From: Chitinophagaceae bacterium | Lineage (GTDB): Bacteria > Bacteroidota > Bacteroidia > Chitinophagales > Chitinophagaceae | Length of the DNA: 11,280 nt | Reading direction: 5' to 3' | Assembly: GCA_003455235.1 (NCBI GenBank) | Contig: DMRT01000281.1 | Coordinates: 1 to 11,280 of the forward strand | Part shown: positions 5,861-11,280 of the stretch, piece after piece | Position numbering within the stretch: position 1 is the first letter of the stretch | Layout of the letters: each line of letters begins with the position of its first letter | Position numbers and translations under genes: made by a program | Notes under the pieces: generated by a model | Database searches by the model: none | Seen by the model: only the letters and a program-made list of their open reading frames with translations | Told to the model about the DNA's origin: nothing

Positions 5861-8800
5861 TTAACTGCATCCCATGCTGTTGCCGCAGTTCAGGCATTTG
5901 TAGCAGGTGCCGCTGCGAACGGTGATGTGTCCGCAGGTGTTGCAGGCGGGCGCATCGCTCTGCATGCTTTTGGCGGCAGCGTTCACAGCATCCAGTCCCT
6001 TCTCCACTTTTTTATGTGCGGTGCGGTGCTGTGCCTTGGGCGCTGTTTGCGTGCTTCCCACCACCCGTACTTCACTCAGTTCGGGTTTGCGGTCGCCGAT
6101 GGTGGGTGTGCTTTCATCCCATTCATTGCTGCCGGTGTTATGCACTTCGGGTTTGTCGAGTACATGAACCAGGTCGTTGCGGCCGAGGTATTCGTACGCC
6201 AGTGAACGGAACATGAAGTCGATGATGGATGTAGTTGATTTAATGTTCGGGTGATCCACCATGCCGCTTGGTTCAAAGCGGGTGAACACAAATTTCTCCA
6301 CGTATTCTTCCAGCGGAACGCCGTATTGTAAACCAATAGAAATAGCAATGGCAAAGCAGTTGAGCATGCTGCGCATGGTGGCTCCTTCCTTGGCCATATC
6401 GATGAAGATTTCACCAAGTGTTCCGTCGTTGTATTCGCCGGTACGCAGGAACAGGGCCTGTCCGTTGATCTTTGCTTTTTGGGTGAAGCCGCGGCGTTTG
6501 GCAGGCAGGGCCCTTCTTTCCACGATCATCGCCAGCTGGCGTTTCAGGGTGGTGTCGGCGCTGCTCTGTACCCGCTTGTTCATTTCATCCAGCAGGTCGT
6601 CGATGGTGAGCTTGCCCATATCCACCATGGTGGTGATATCGGCTGCTAAAGAAGCAGCATTCTCTTCGCTGATGGGCTCGTCGAGTTTTTTCTTCTTATC
6701 GCTCTTATTGCTTAATGGCTGAGACAGTTTGGATCCATCGCGGTACAAAGCACAGGCTTTCAGGCCCAGTTCCCAGCTCAACCGATAGGAGTCTGCAATG
6801 TCTTCCTGTGTGGCTTCGTTGGGCAGGTTGATGGTTTTTGAAATGGCCCCGCTCAGGAATGGCTGTGCAGCACCCATCATGCGGATGTGACCATGAGCGT
6901 GGATGTAGCGTTCGCCGATCTGGCCGCATTTGTTGGCGCAGTCAAATACCGGCAGGTGTTCATCCTTCAGGTAAGGGGCGCCTTCCACCGTCATGGTACC
7001 ACATATATATACATTGGCGGCTTCAATTTCCTCATCGCTGAAACCAAGTGCTTCCAACAGGCTCCAGTTAAAGTCACCGTACTGCTCCGGTTTAAATCCT
7101 AAGCGCTCCAGGCAGGTTTCCCCGAGTGTATACACGTTAAAAACAAACCCGATTTCAAAAGCAGCACCCAATGCGGCATTCAGTTTTTCAATGTCTTCTG
7201 CCACAAATCCTTTTTCAAGCAATGTTTTGGTGTTGATGAAGGGCGCTTTATCCAGCGAAGCGTGTCCTTTTGCATACGCCACGATCTCTTCAATTTCTTT
7301 TTCACTGTATTTCAGGTTGCGAAGGGCTGCAGGAACGCTTTGGTTGATGATCTTGAAATAACCACCACCGCTCAGTTTTTTGAATTTCACCAGGGCGAAA
7401 TCGGGTTCCACGCCGGTGGTATCACAATCCATTACCAGCCCGATGGTGCCGGTAGGGGCTATCACGGTGGTTTGGGCATTGCGGTAACCGTATTTTTCTC
7501 CCAGCTGCACGGCATCGTCCCATGCTTTGGTGGCAGCCTTCAGTAAATAGTCGGGACAATATTTTGCATTGATGCCCTGTGGTTTTATCTGCAGGCCTTC
7601 ATAGGCATCGCTGGCATCGTATGCTGCAGCACGGTGGTTACGCATTACACGCAGCATGTGCTGTTTATTCTCTTCGTATTTATCAAAGGCGCCCAGGAAG
7701 CCGGCCATTTCTGCCGATGTTTTGTAAGCAACCCCGGTCATGATCGCCGTGATGGCGCCGGCAATGCCTCTTGCTTCTTCACTGTCGTATGCAATACCGC
7801 TTACCATCAGCATGGAACCAAGGTTGGCAAAACCAAGACCCAGTGTCCGGTAATCGTATGAAAGCTGCGCCACTTCTTTGGAAGGGAACTGCGCCATCAG
7901 TACGGATATTTCCAGTACCACGGTCCACAAACGGCAGGTATGCTCAAACCCTTCCACGTTAAACAGGTTGGTATCTTCATCAAAGAAACGGCGGAGGTTT
8001 ACACTGGCCAGGTTGCAGGCGGTGTTATCCAGGAACATGTATTCGCTGCAGGGATTGGAAGCCCTGATGGGGCCGCCTTCCGGGCAGGTATGCCATTCGT
8101 TGATGGTGGTATCGTATTGAGTACCCGGATCGGCACAACGCCAGGCGGCGTAGTTGATCTGGTTCCACAGTTCTGTTGCTTTAACCTTCCGCATCACCCG
8201 GCCATCGCTTCTTGCTTTCAGTTCCCATTCGCCTTCATTATCGAGGATGTGGAAGAACTCATTGGGTATGCGGATGGAGTTATTGCTGTTCTGTCCGCTT
8301 ACTGTCCGGTATGCCTCGCCTTCGTAGTCGCTGGCATAACCGGCGGCGATCAGCGCAGCCACTTTATCTTCTTCTTCTACTTTCCAGTTGATGAAACTCT
8401 GGATCTCGGGGTGATCGAGGTCGAGGCAAACCATTTTGGCTGCCCGTCTTGTAGTACCACCGCTCTTGATAGCACCGGCAGCACGGTCTCCGATCTTGAG
8501 GAAACTCATCAGTCCGCTGGATGTACCGCCGCCGCTTAATTTTTCTCCTTCGCCGCGGATGCTGCTGAAGTTGGTGCCCACACCGCTTCCGTATTTGAAT
8601 ATACGGGCTTCACGTACCCACAGGTCCATGATACCGCCGTCGTTCACCAGGTCGTCTTCCACGCTTAATATAAAGCAGGCATGTGGTTGCGGACGTTCGT
8701 AAGCATTCTCTGATTTTTTGAGCTGACCGTCTTTGGGATCAACATAATAATGCCCCTGTGGTTTACCGGTAATGCCGTATACTTCGTGTAAGCCGGTGTT

Positions 8801-9217
8801 GAACCATTGCGGACTGTTGGGAACACAGGCCTGGTTCAGGATGGAATACACCAGTTCATCATAAAAGATTTGTGCATCGTTGGCTGTTGCAAAATAATCG
8901 TACCGTTCGCCCCATACTCTCCAGCAATGAGCGAGGCGGTGAGCAACCTGTTTAACGGTTGTTTCGCGGCCGGTGGTTCCGTCGTCTTTCGGAACGCCCG
9001 CTTTGCGGAAATATTTCTGCGCCAGAATATCTGTGGCGATCTGGCTCCATTGTTTGGGAACCTCCACATTGTCCATTTGAAATACCACTTCGCCTGTTGG
9101 ATTTTTGATAACAGAGGTGCGATAATCGTACTCGAACATATCGAAAGGACTTACGCCGTCTTTGGTAAACTGGCGGGTAAACTGAAGTCCTTTGGCAGAT
9201 TGGATTTTCTTTGACAT
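5861..9217 (-). CDS. nrdJ: adenosylcobalamin-dependent ribonucleotide reductase, class II
   Basis: Reduces ribonucleotides to deoxyribonucleotides using a thiyl radical generated from adenosylcobalamin, so it needs no oxygen and no second subunit. The 1118-residue product shows the full set of motifs: VPNSPQWFNTG (132-142), first redox cysteine Cys181 (QPHACFIL), NPCSE (388-392) with radical Cys390 and base Glu392, partner Cys401 (NTACNLASVNL), and APTGTIG (587-593). A C-terminal TSCPD-type domain covers about 905-985, and a cysteine-rich tail follows (Cys1092, 1095, 1105, 1108, 1111, 1117), which likely binds zinc or re-reduces the active site. There is no N-terminal ATP-cone. The start at 9217 gives a normal N-terminus and fits a promoter 42 bases upstream. 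The gene stands alone; no cobalamin riboswitch or NrdR box is apparent upstream. Identification is secure from the motifs and length. Confidence 0.97.
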   Translation of the reverse strand: MSKKIQSAKGLQFTRQFTKDGVSPFDMFEYDYRTSVIKNPTGEVVFQMDNVEVPKQWSQIATDILAQKYFRKAGVPKDDGTTGRETTVKQVAHRLAHCWRVWGERYDYFATANDAQIFYDELVYSILNQACVPNSPQWFNTGLHEVYGITGKPQGHYYVDPKDGQLKKSENAYERPQPHACFILSVEDDLVNDGGIMDLWVREARIFKYGSGVGTNFSSIRGEGEKLSGGGTSSGLMSFLKIGDRAAGAIKSGGTTRRAAKMVCLDLDHPEIQSFINWKVEEEDKVAALIAAGYASDYEGEAYRTVSGQNSNNSIRIPNEFFHILDNEGEWELKARSDGRVMRKVKATELWNQINYAAWRCADPGTQYDTTINEWHTCPEGGPIRASNPCSEYMFLDNTACNLASVNLRRFFDEDTNLFNVEGFEHTCRLWTVVLEISVLMAQFPSKEVAQLSYDYRTLGLGFANLGSMLMVSGIAYDSEEARGIAGAITAIMTGVAYKTSAEMAGFLGAFDKYEENKQHMLRVMRNHRAAAYDASDAYEGLQIKPQGINAKYCPDYLLKAATKAWDDAVQLGEKYGYRNAQTTVIAPTGTIGLVMDCDTTGVEPDFALVKFKKLSGGGYFKIINQSVPAALRNLKYSEKEIEEIVAYAKGHASLDKAPFINTKTLLEKGFVAEDIEKLNAALGAAFEIGFVFNVYTLGETCLERLGFKPEQYGDFNWSLLEALGFSDEEIEAANVYICGTMTVEGAPYLKDEHLPVFDCANKCGQIGERYIHAHGHIRMMGAAQPFLSGAISKTINLPNEATQEDIADSYRLSWELGLKACALYRDGSKLSQPLSNKSDKKKKLDEPISEENAASLAADITTMVDMGKLTIDDLLDEMNKRVQSSADTTLKRQLAMIVERRALPAKRRGFTQKAKINGQALFLRTGEYNDGTLGEIFIDMAKEGATMRSMLNCFAIAISIGLQYGVPLEEYVEKFVFTRFEPSGMVDHPNIKSTTSIIDFMFRSLAYEYLGRNDLVHVLDKPEVHNTGSNEWDESTPTIGDRKPELSEVRVVGSTQTAPKAQHRTAHKKVEKGLDAVNAAAKSMQSDAPACNTCGHITVRSGTCYKCLNCGNSMGCS

Positions 9218-9258
9218 ACTATCTTCGTGCTTGAGGGGTTAAGTAATTGTTAAGCAAA

Positions 9259-9289
9259 CGAAAGTATTTGTTCAGGGGGAAGAAACAAA
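9259..9289 (-). promoter_or_regulatory. promoter of nrdJ
   Basis: On the minus strand TTTG (9286-9289), exactly 19 bases, then TACTTTCG (9259-9266) match the Bacteroidota promoter with one mismatch in the -7 element. Transcription would begin near 9256, leaving a leader of about 39 bases before the ATG at 9217. A small inverted repeat GTTAA-ATA-TTAAC (9292-9304) touches the upstream edge of the -33 element and could be an operator. Confidence 0.6.
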
Positions 9290-9307
9290 CCGTTAAATAT
9301 TAACAGT

Positions 9308-9328
9308 TGTGGAAAAAACGGTGGATAA
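9308..9328 (-). promoter_or_regulatory. two DnaA-box-like sites upstream of nrdJ
   Basis: On the minus strand TTATCCACC (9320-9328) differs from the DnaA box TTATCCACA in the last base only, and TTTTCCACA (9308-9316) fits TTWTNCACA fully. The two are in the same orientation, 3 bases apart, and lie about 20 bases upstream of the -33 element. E. coli nrdAB is known to carry DnaA boxes upstream of its promoter; the same role here is inferred. Confidence 0.4.
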
Positions 9329-9513
9329 TTTTGAAGACGCAACCGGGCAGGGCTTTTGCGGATTTTTCCCCACCGGAAGCCAATTTTTTTGAAAAAAAAT
9401 CTTGGAAATATCAGCAAAAAAATCCACCCCCCGGTTTTACTGCATTTTCTGTTTTTTGCTCCTGTAAACCGAAGAATCACCTGTAAAGAGTAGCTTTATA
9501 GAAACCAAAAATC
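9329..9513. other. AT-rich divergent spacer without a gene
   Basis: The stretch between the nrdJ control region and the small plus-strand gene holds homopolymer tracts (T7-G-A8 at 9384-9399, C6 near 9427-9432, T6 at 9452-9457) but no supported gene. The A/T tracts may bend the DNA. A near inverted repeat, CGGTTTTAC (9432-9440) with GTAAACCG (9464-9471), has one bulged base. TAGCTTTA (9491-9498) is a one-mismatch -7 element for the downstream gene, with no clear -33 partner. Confidence 0.35.
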
Positions 9514-9684
9514 ATGAATAAGAAAAAAATGTATTCATTGCTGGCCCTGCTCTGTATCCTTGCGGCGATCTGCATGTACGTGATTGGAAAGAACAGCAGC
9601 CACCCCGGTGAATGGTTTGAGTATTTCTGGATACCATTGCCGCTTGGTGCCGTGTTTCTTTTACTGGCTTCCAAAACAAAATAA
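9514..9684 (+). CDS. small two-helix membrane peptide, 56 residues
   Basis: An open frame of 56 codons from ATG at 9514 to TAA at 9682-9684, with no recognised family. It starts MNKKKMYSLLALL, a lysine cluster running into a hydrophobic helix (about 7-24, LLALLCILAAICMYVI). A polar turn follows (GKNSSHPGEWFEYF), then a second hydrophobic helix (about 39-52, WIPLPLGAVFLLLA) and a basic end (SKTK). This is the pattern of a small inner-membrane protein with both ends inside. The stop lies 26 bases before dtd on the same strand, so cotranscription is likely. Support comes from membrane topology and position only; a chance frame cannot be excluded, but a random 56-codon frame with such an ordered pattern is not very likely. 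Confidence 0.55.
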   Translation: MNKKKMYSLLALLCILAAICMYVIGKNSSHPGEWFEYFWIPLPLGAVFLLLASKTK

Positions 9685-9710
9685 ATGATCATGCATTTTA
9701 CCTTTATCAA

Positions 9711-10163
9711 ATGAAAGCAGTGATACAGCGGGTAACGCAGGCAAGCGTTACAACCGGCGGAAATATTAAGTCCCGCATTCAAACCGGATTGCTGGTCTTC
9801 ATCGGCATAGAAGATGCAGACAGTAATGAAGACATCGAATGGCTCAGCAACAAGATTGTAAACCTCCGCATTTTTGACGATGACAATAACGTACCGAACA
9901 TATCCGTGAAGGACATCAACGGCGATATCCTGCTGGTAAGCCAGTTCACCCTGCATGCTTCCACCAAAAAAGGCAACAGGCCATCTTATATAAAAGCAAG
10001 CAAGCCGGACATTGCGGTTCCATTGTATGAAAAAATGATACAGCAATTAGAGCAGGACCTGGGTAAAAAAATTCACACCGGTGAATTTGGTGCCGATATG
10101 AAAGTGAATTTACTGAACGATGGGCCGGTAACAATTTTAATAGATACCAAGAACAAGGAATAA
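9711..10163 (+). CDS. dtd: D-aminoacyl-tRNA deacylase
   Basis: Cytosolic proofreading enzyme that hydrolyses D-amino acids (and mischarged glycine) from tRNA, recycling the tRNA. The 150-residue length and sequence fit the Dtd family throughout: MKAVIQRVTQASV at the start, SQFTL (77-81), KKGNRPS (86-92) and the NDGPVT motif (136-141). Gly138-Pro139 is the cis Gly-Pro dipeptide that makes the family chirally selective, and SQ(T)-containing strand 77-81 supplies the other side of the pocket; both are intact. The ATG at 9711 gives the conserved N-terminus, which is part of the fold. It follows the small membrane gene by 26 bases and precedes the MazG-like gene by 66 bases; dtd next to a MazG-like pyrophosphohydrolase is a pairing I recall from other Bacteroidota. 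Both are housecleaning enzymes. Confidence 0.96.
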   Translation: MKAVIQRVTQASVTTGGNIKSRIQTGLLVFIGIEDADSNEDIEWLSNKIVNLRIFDDDNNVPNISVKDINGDILLVSQFTLHASTKKGNRPSYIKASKPDIAVPLYEKMIQQLEQDLGKKIHTGEFGADMKVNLLNDGPVTILIDTKNKE

Positions 10164-10194
10164 GTAAGCCATTTATTGGTTTACGGTTTATGAG

Positions 10195-10202
10195 TTAATT
10201 TG
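10195..10202 (+). promoter_or_regulatory. weak -7-like element before the MazG-like gene
   Basis: TTAATTTG matches TAnnTTTG with one mismatch and lies 27 bases before the ATG at 10230. The only upstream TTG (in ATTGG near 10175-10179) is spaced too closely for a good -33. It may add transcription to read-through from dtd; support is weak. Confidence 0.25.
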
Positions 10203-10229
10203 TATCTCCCAAATATTTAAGCAATCAGC

Positions 10230-10556
10230 ATGACTATTCAGCAAGCACAGCAGGATGTGGATTCCTGGATCAAAACAGTAGGCGTTAAATACTTCAGCGA
10301 ACTGACCAACCTGGGAATTCTTATGGAAGAAGTGGGTGAATTATCCAGGCTCATGGTTCGTAAGTACGGAGAACAATCTTTTAAGGAATCCGATAAGGGA
10401 AAAGAGATCAGCGATGAGATGGCCGATGTACTTTGGGTGCTCATCTGCCTGGCCAACCAAACCGGGGTGAACCTCACCGAAGCATTGCAGAAGAATTTTG
10501 AAAAAAAGAACATCCGCGATAAAGACCGCCACCACAACAATGAAAAACTGCAATGA
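10230..10556 (+). CDS. MazG-like nucleotide pyrophosphohydrolase
   Basis: Predicted all-alpha NTP pyrophosphohydrolase of 108 residues that would cleave (d)NTPs, probably non-canonical ones, to the monophosphate and pyrophosphate. The metal-binding signature EXXE-x(12-28)-EXXD is intact: Glu34-Val-Gly-Glu37 in MEEVGELSRL, then Glu63-Met-Ala-Asp66 in SDEMADVLWVL, 25 residues apart. These are the Mg-coordinating residues of the MazG / iMazG superfamily. The length equals a single MazG domain, unlike the tandem E. coli MazG, so it should act as a dimer or tetramer. The C-terminus ends with the charged FEKKNIRDKDRHHNN. It lies in the dtd cluster and is probably a nucleotide-pool cleaner. The exact substrate cannot be told from the sequence. 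Its TGA stop abuts the stop of the convergent gene. Confidence 0.9.
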   Translation: MTIQQAQQDVDSWIKTVGVKYFSELTNLGILMEEVGELSRLMVRKYGEQSFKESDKGKEISDEMADVLWVLICLANQTGVNLTEALQKNFEKKNIRDKDRHHNNEKLQ

Positions 10557-10901
10557 TCAGTTTTTCCTCTTGTAAGAAATATAATACCCGGCCCCTGTTC
10601 CGATTGCCCCCAACACAATCATAAAAGGCGCATACTCTGTCAGCCAGATCCGGGTACCCATCAATGCCACTCCTGTAATAATAAGTGTAACTCCCAGCAG
10701 GGTGAGTACATGCATCTCCGGCGTTTTGCTCTTTCCCCCTTTACCAGGTTCTGGCCGTTGGGAAGATATGTGCAGGAACAACAGGTCTATTTCCGCCTCG
10801 GAATATCCCTGTTTCATAAGGTCATTTTTGAGTTCCCCCGCAGGGTAACCTGACCGGAGTTTCTTTGCGATGGATTTTTTGGTATGGGCCAGTTCTTTCA
10901 C
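10557..10901 (-). CDS. two-TM membrane protein of unknown function (GTG start)
   Basis: A 114-residue protein with no recognised function. The N-terminal part is a charged helical region (KKSIAKKLRSGYPAGELKNDLMKQGYSEAEIDLLF, about 8-42) with a G-Y-x-x-x-E-L-x-x-x-L-x-x-x-G-Y-S pattern resembling short SHOCT-like or UBA-like helical elements seen in many Bacteroidota membrane proteins. A linker rich in Pro, Gly and Lys (49-62) follows, then two hydrophobic helices (about 64-84 and 90-110) and a basic tail KRKN. It is most likely an inner-membrane protein with its helical domain in the cytoplasm. The start codon is GTG at 10901; no ATG upstream is suitable. The palindromic TAAATTTA (10906-10913) just before it is a one-mismatch -7 element. 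Its stop codon touches that of the MazG-like gene. Confidence 0.7.
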   Translation of the reverse strand: MKELAHTKKSIAKKLRSGYPAGELKNDLMKQGYSEAEIDLLFLHISSQRPEPGKGGKSKTPEMHVLTLLGVTLIITGVALMGTRIWLTEYAPFMIVLGAIGTGAGYYISYKRKN

Positions 10902-10972
10902 CTGGTAAATTTAGCTCCAAAATAAGTCAGCCCCGGCAATATCCTGCTTTTCCGGGATTCGATTAGTCCCGT

Positions 10973-10980
10973 TATCTTTG
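10973..10980 (+). promoter_or_regulatory. -7 element of the glyS promoter
   Basis: TATCTTTG, followed by CGCC, is an exact match to TAnnTTTG and of the form most common in this phylum. The -33 region has only TTTT (10948-10951, 21 bases upstream). Transcription would start near 10983, giving a leader of about 62 bases. An inverted repeat CGGGA...TCCCG (10953-10957 / 10967-10971) lies between the two elements and could bind a regulator. Confidence 0.65.
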
Positions 10981-10996
10981 CGCCCTGCCTGTATTA

Positions 10997-11021
10997 AGAA
11001 GCCTTTGAAAAACCGGCTTCT
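10997..11021 (+). promoter_or_regulatory. hairpin in the glyS leader
   Basis: AGAAGCC (10997-11003) and GGCTTCT (11015-11021) form a perfect 7-base stem with an 11-base loop, followed by TGTTTAAAA. It lies in the predicted 5' untranslated leader, 24 bases before the ATG. The shape resembles a weak attenuator or an mRNA-stabilising stem; nothing like a T-box is seen. Confidence 0.4.
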
Positions 11022-11045
11022 GTTTAAAACGGGTGACGAAGTAAT

Positions 11046-11280
11046 ATGGCAAACGAACAGAACATTTTTGCAGAACTCATCTCTCATTGTAAGGAATACG
11101 GTTATATTTTCCAGTCATCCGAGATATACGATGGACTGGCAGCGGTATATGACTACGGACAGAACGGTGCCCAGCTTAAAAAAAATATCCGCGACTACTG
11201 GTGGAAAAGCATGACCCAGCTGAACGACAATATTGTGGGCATCGACGCCGCCATCTTCATGCACCCCACCACCTGGAAAG
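11046..11280 (+). CDS. glyS: glycine--tRNA ligase, N-terminal part (runs off the window)
   Basis: Class II aminoacyl-tRNA synthetase of the single-chain, dimeric type (as in eukaryotes and many Gram-positives and Bacteroidota, sometimes called GlyQS), charging tRNA-Gly with glycine and ATP. The first 78 residues are visible. After MANEQNIFAELISHCKEYG comes the diagnostic segment FQSSEIYDGLAAVYDYGQNG (22-41), then LKKNIRDYWWKSM and IVGIDAAIFMHPTTW, which form the motif 1 region of this subclass. The rest of the catalytic core and the anticodon-binding domain lie beyond the window. The ATG at 11046 fits the conserved N-terminus and leaves a 62-base leader with a hairpin. The gene diverges from the two-TM protein at 10557-10901. 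The identification is secure. Confidence 0.95.
   Translation, partial: MANEQNIFAELISHCKEYGYIFQSSEIYDGLAAVYDYGQNGAQLKKNIRDYWWKSMTQLNDNIVGIDAAIFMHPTTWK

Noticed and set aside
7940..8539. 199-codon open frame on the plus strand opposite nrdJ
   Set aside because: It lies entirely antisense to well-conserved nrdJ codons; the translation shows no family motif and is a frame shadow of the GC-rich third positions.
9383..9400. ATTTTTTT-GA-AAAAAAAT inverted repeat as a terminator or operator
   Set aside because: It is made only of A/T homopolymers and no gene ends there; best taken as an A-tract that may bend the DNA.
9218..9480. Cobalamin riboswitch or NrdR boxes before nrdJ
   Set aside because: Looked for because nrdJ needs B12, but no conserved B12-box or NrdR palindrome pair is visible, and the leader is only about 39 bases.
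9477..10046. 189-codon minus-strand frame across the small peptide and dtd
   Set aside because: It is antisense to dtd, whose motifs are unmistakable, and shows no recognisable domain.
10978..11214. 78-codon plus-strand frame starting at TTG before glyS
   Set aside because: It overlaps the clear GlyRS frame out of phase and has no recognisable features.

Overview
The window looks like an ordinary chromosomal stretch of a Bacteroidota bacterium, probably Chitinophagia (Chitinophagaceae-like). The promoters fit the Bacteroidota -33/-7 type (TTTG, about 19 bases, TAnnTTTG) rather than the E. coli type. Shine-Dalgarno sequences are generally absent. The families present (acpP-fabF pair, a long B12-dependent ribonucleotide reductase, a YcxB-like membrane protein, a stand-alone OmpA-domain protein, bacterial-type GlyRS) are typical of that phylum. 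I see no insertion sequence, phage gene, CRISPR array, tRNA or rRNA. The genus is an inference.

Layout. 1-550 (minus): acpP followed by the start of fabF, the core of fatty-acid elongation, behind a clear promoter. 762-1190 (plus): a GNAT acetyltransferase, facing a two-TM YcxB-like protein (1268-1747, minus) across a long bidirectional terminator. 1771-2253 (minus): a small secreted OmpA-domain protein. Diverging from it are two overlapping genes of unknown function (2346-3413 and 3379-5778, plus): a predicted lipoprotein and a 799-residue exported helical-repeat protein. A perfect 24-base palindrome ends both this pair and the convergent nrdJ. 5861-9217 (minus): nrdJ, adenosylcobalamin-dependent class II ribonucleotide reductase, with a good promoter and DnaA-box-like sites upstream. 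9514-10556 (plus): a 56-residue membrane peptide, dtd (D-aminoacyl-tRNA deacylase) and a MazG-like nucleotide pyrophosphohydrolase. 10557-10901 (minus): a two-TM protein whose stop codon abuts that of the MazG-like gene. 11046-end (plus): the start of glyS behind a canonical -7 element and a leader hairpin.

Most genes are housekeeping: lipid synthesis, dNTP supply, nucleotide-pool and tRNA quality control, glycine charging. The least explained part is the envelope block at 1268-5778, where an OmpA-domain protein, a YcxB-like membrane protein and the overlapping lipoprotein/repeat-protein pair sit together. The overlapping pair is the best candidate for something undescribed, but the sequence alone does not show what it does. 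I see no convincing evidence for a new defence system or mobile element.
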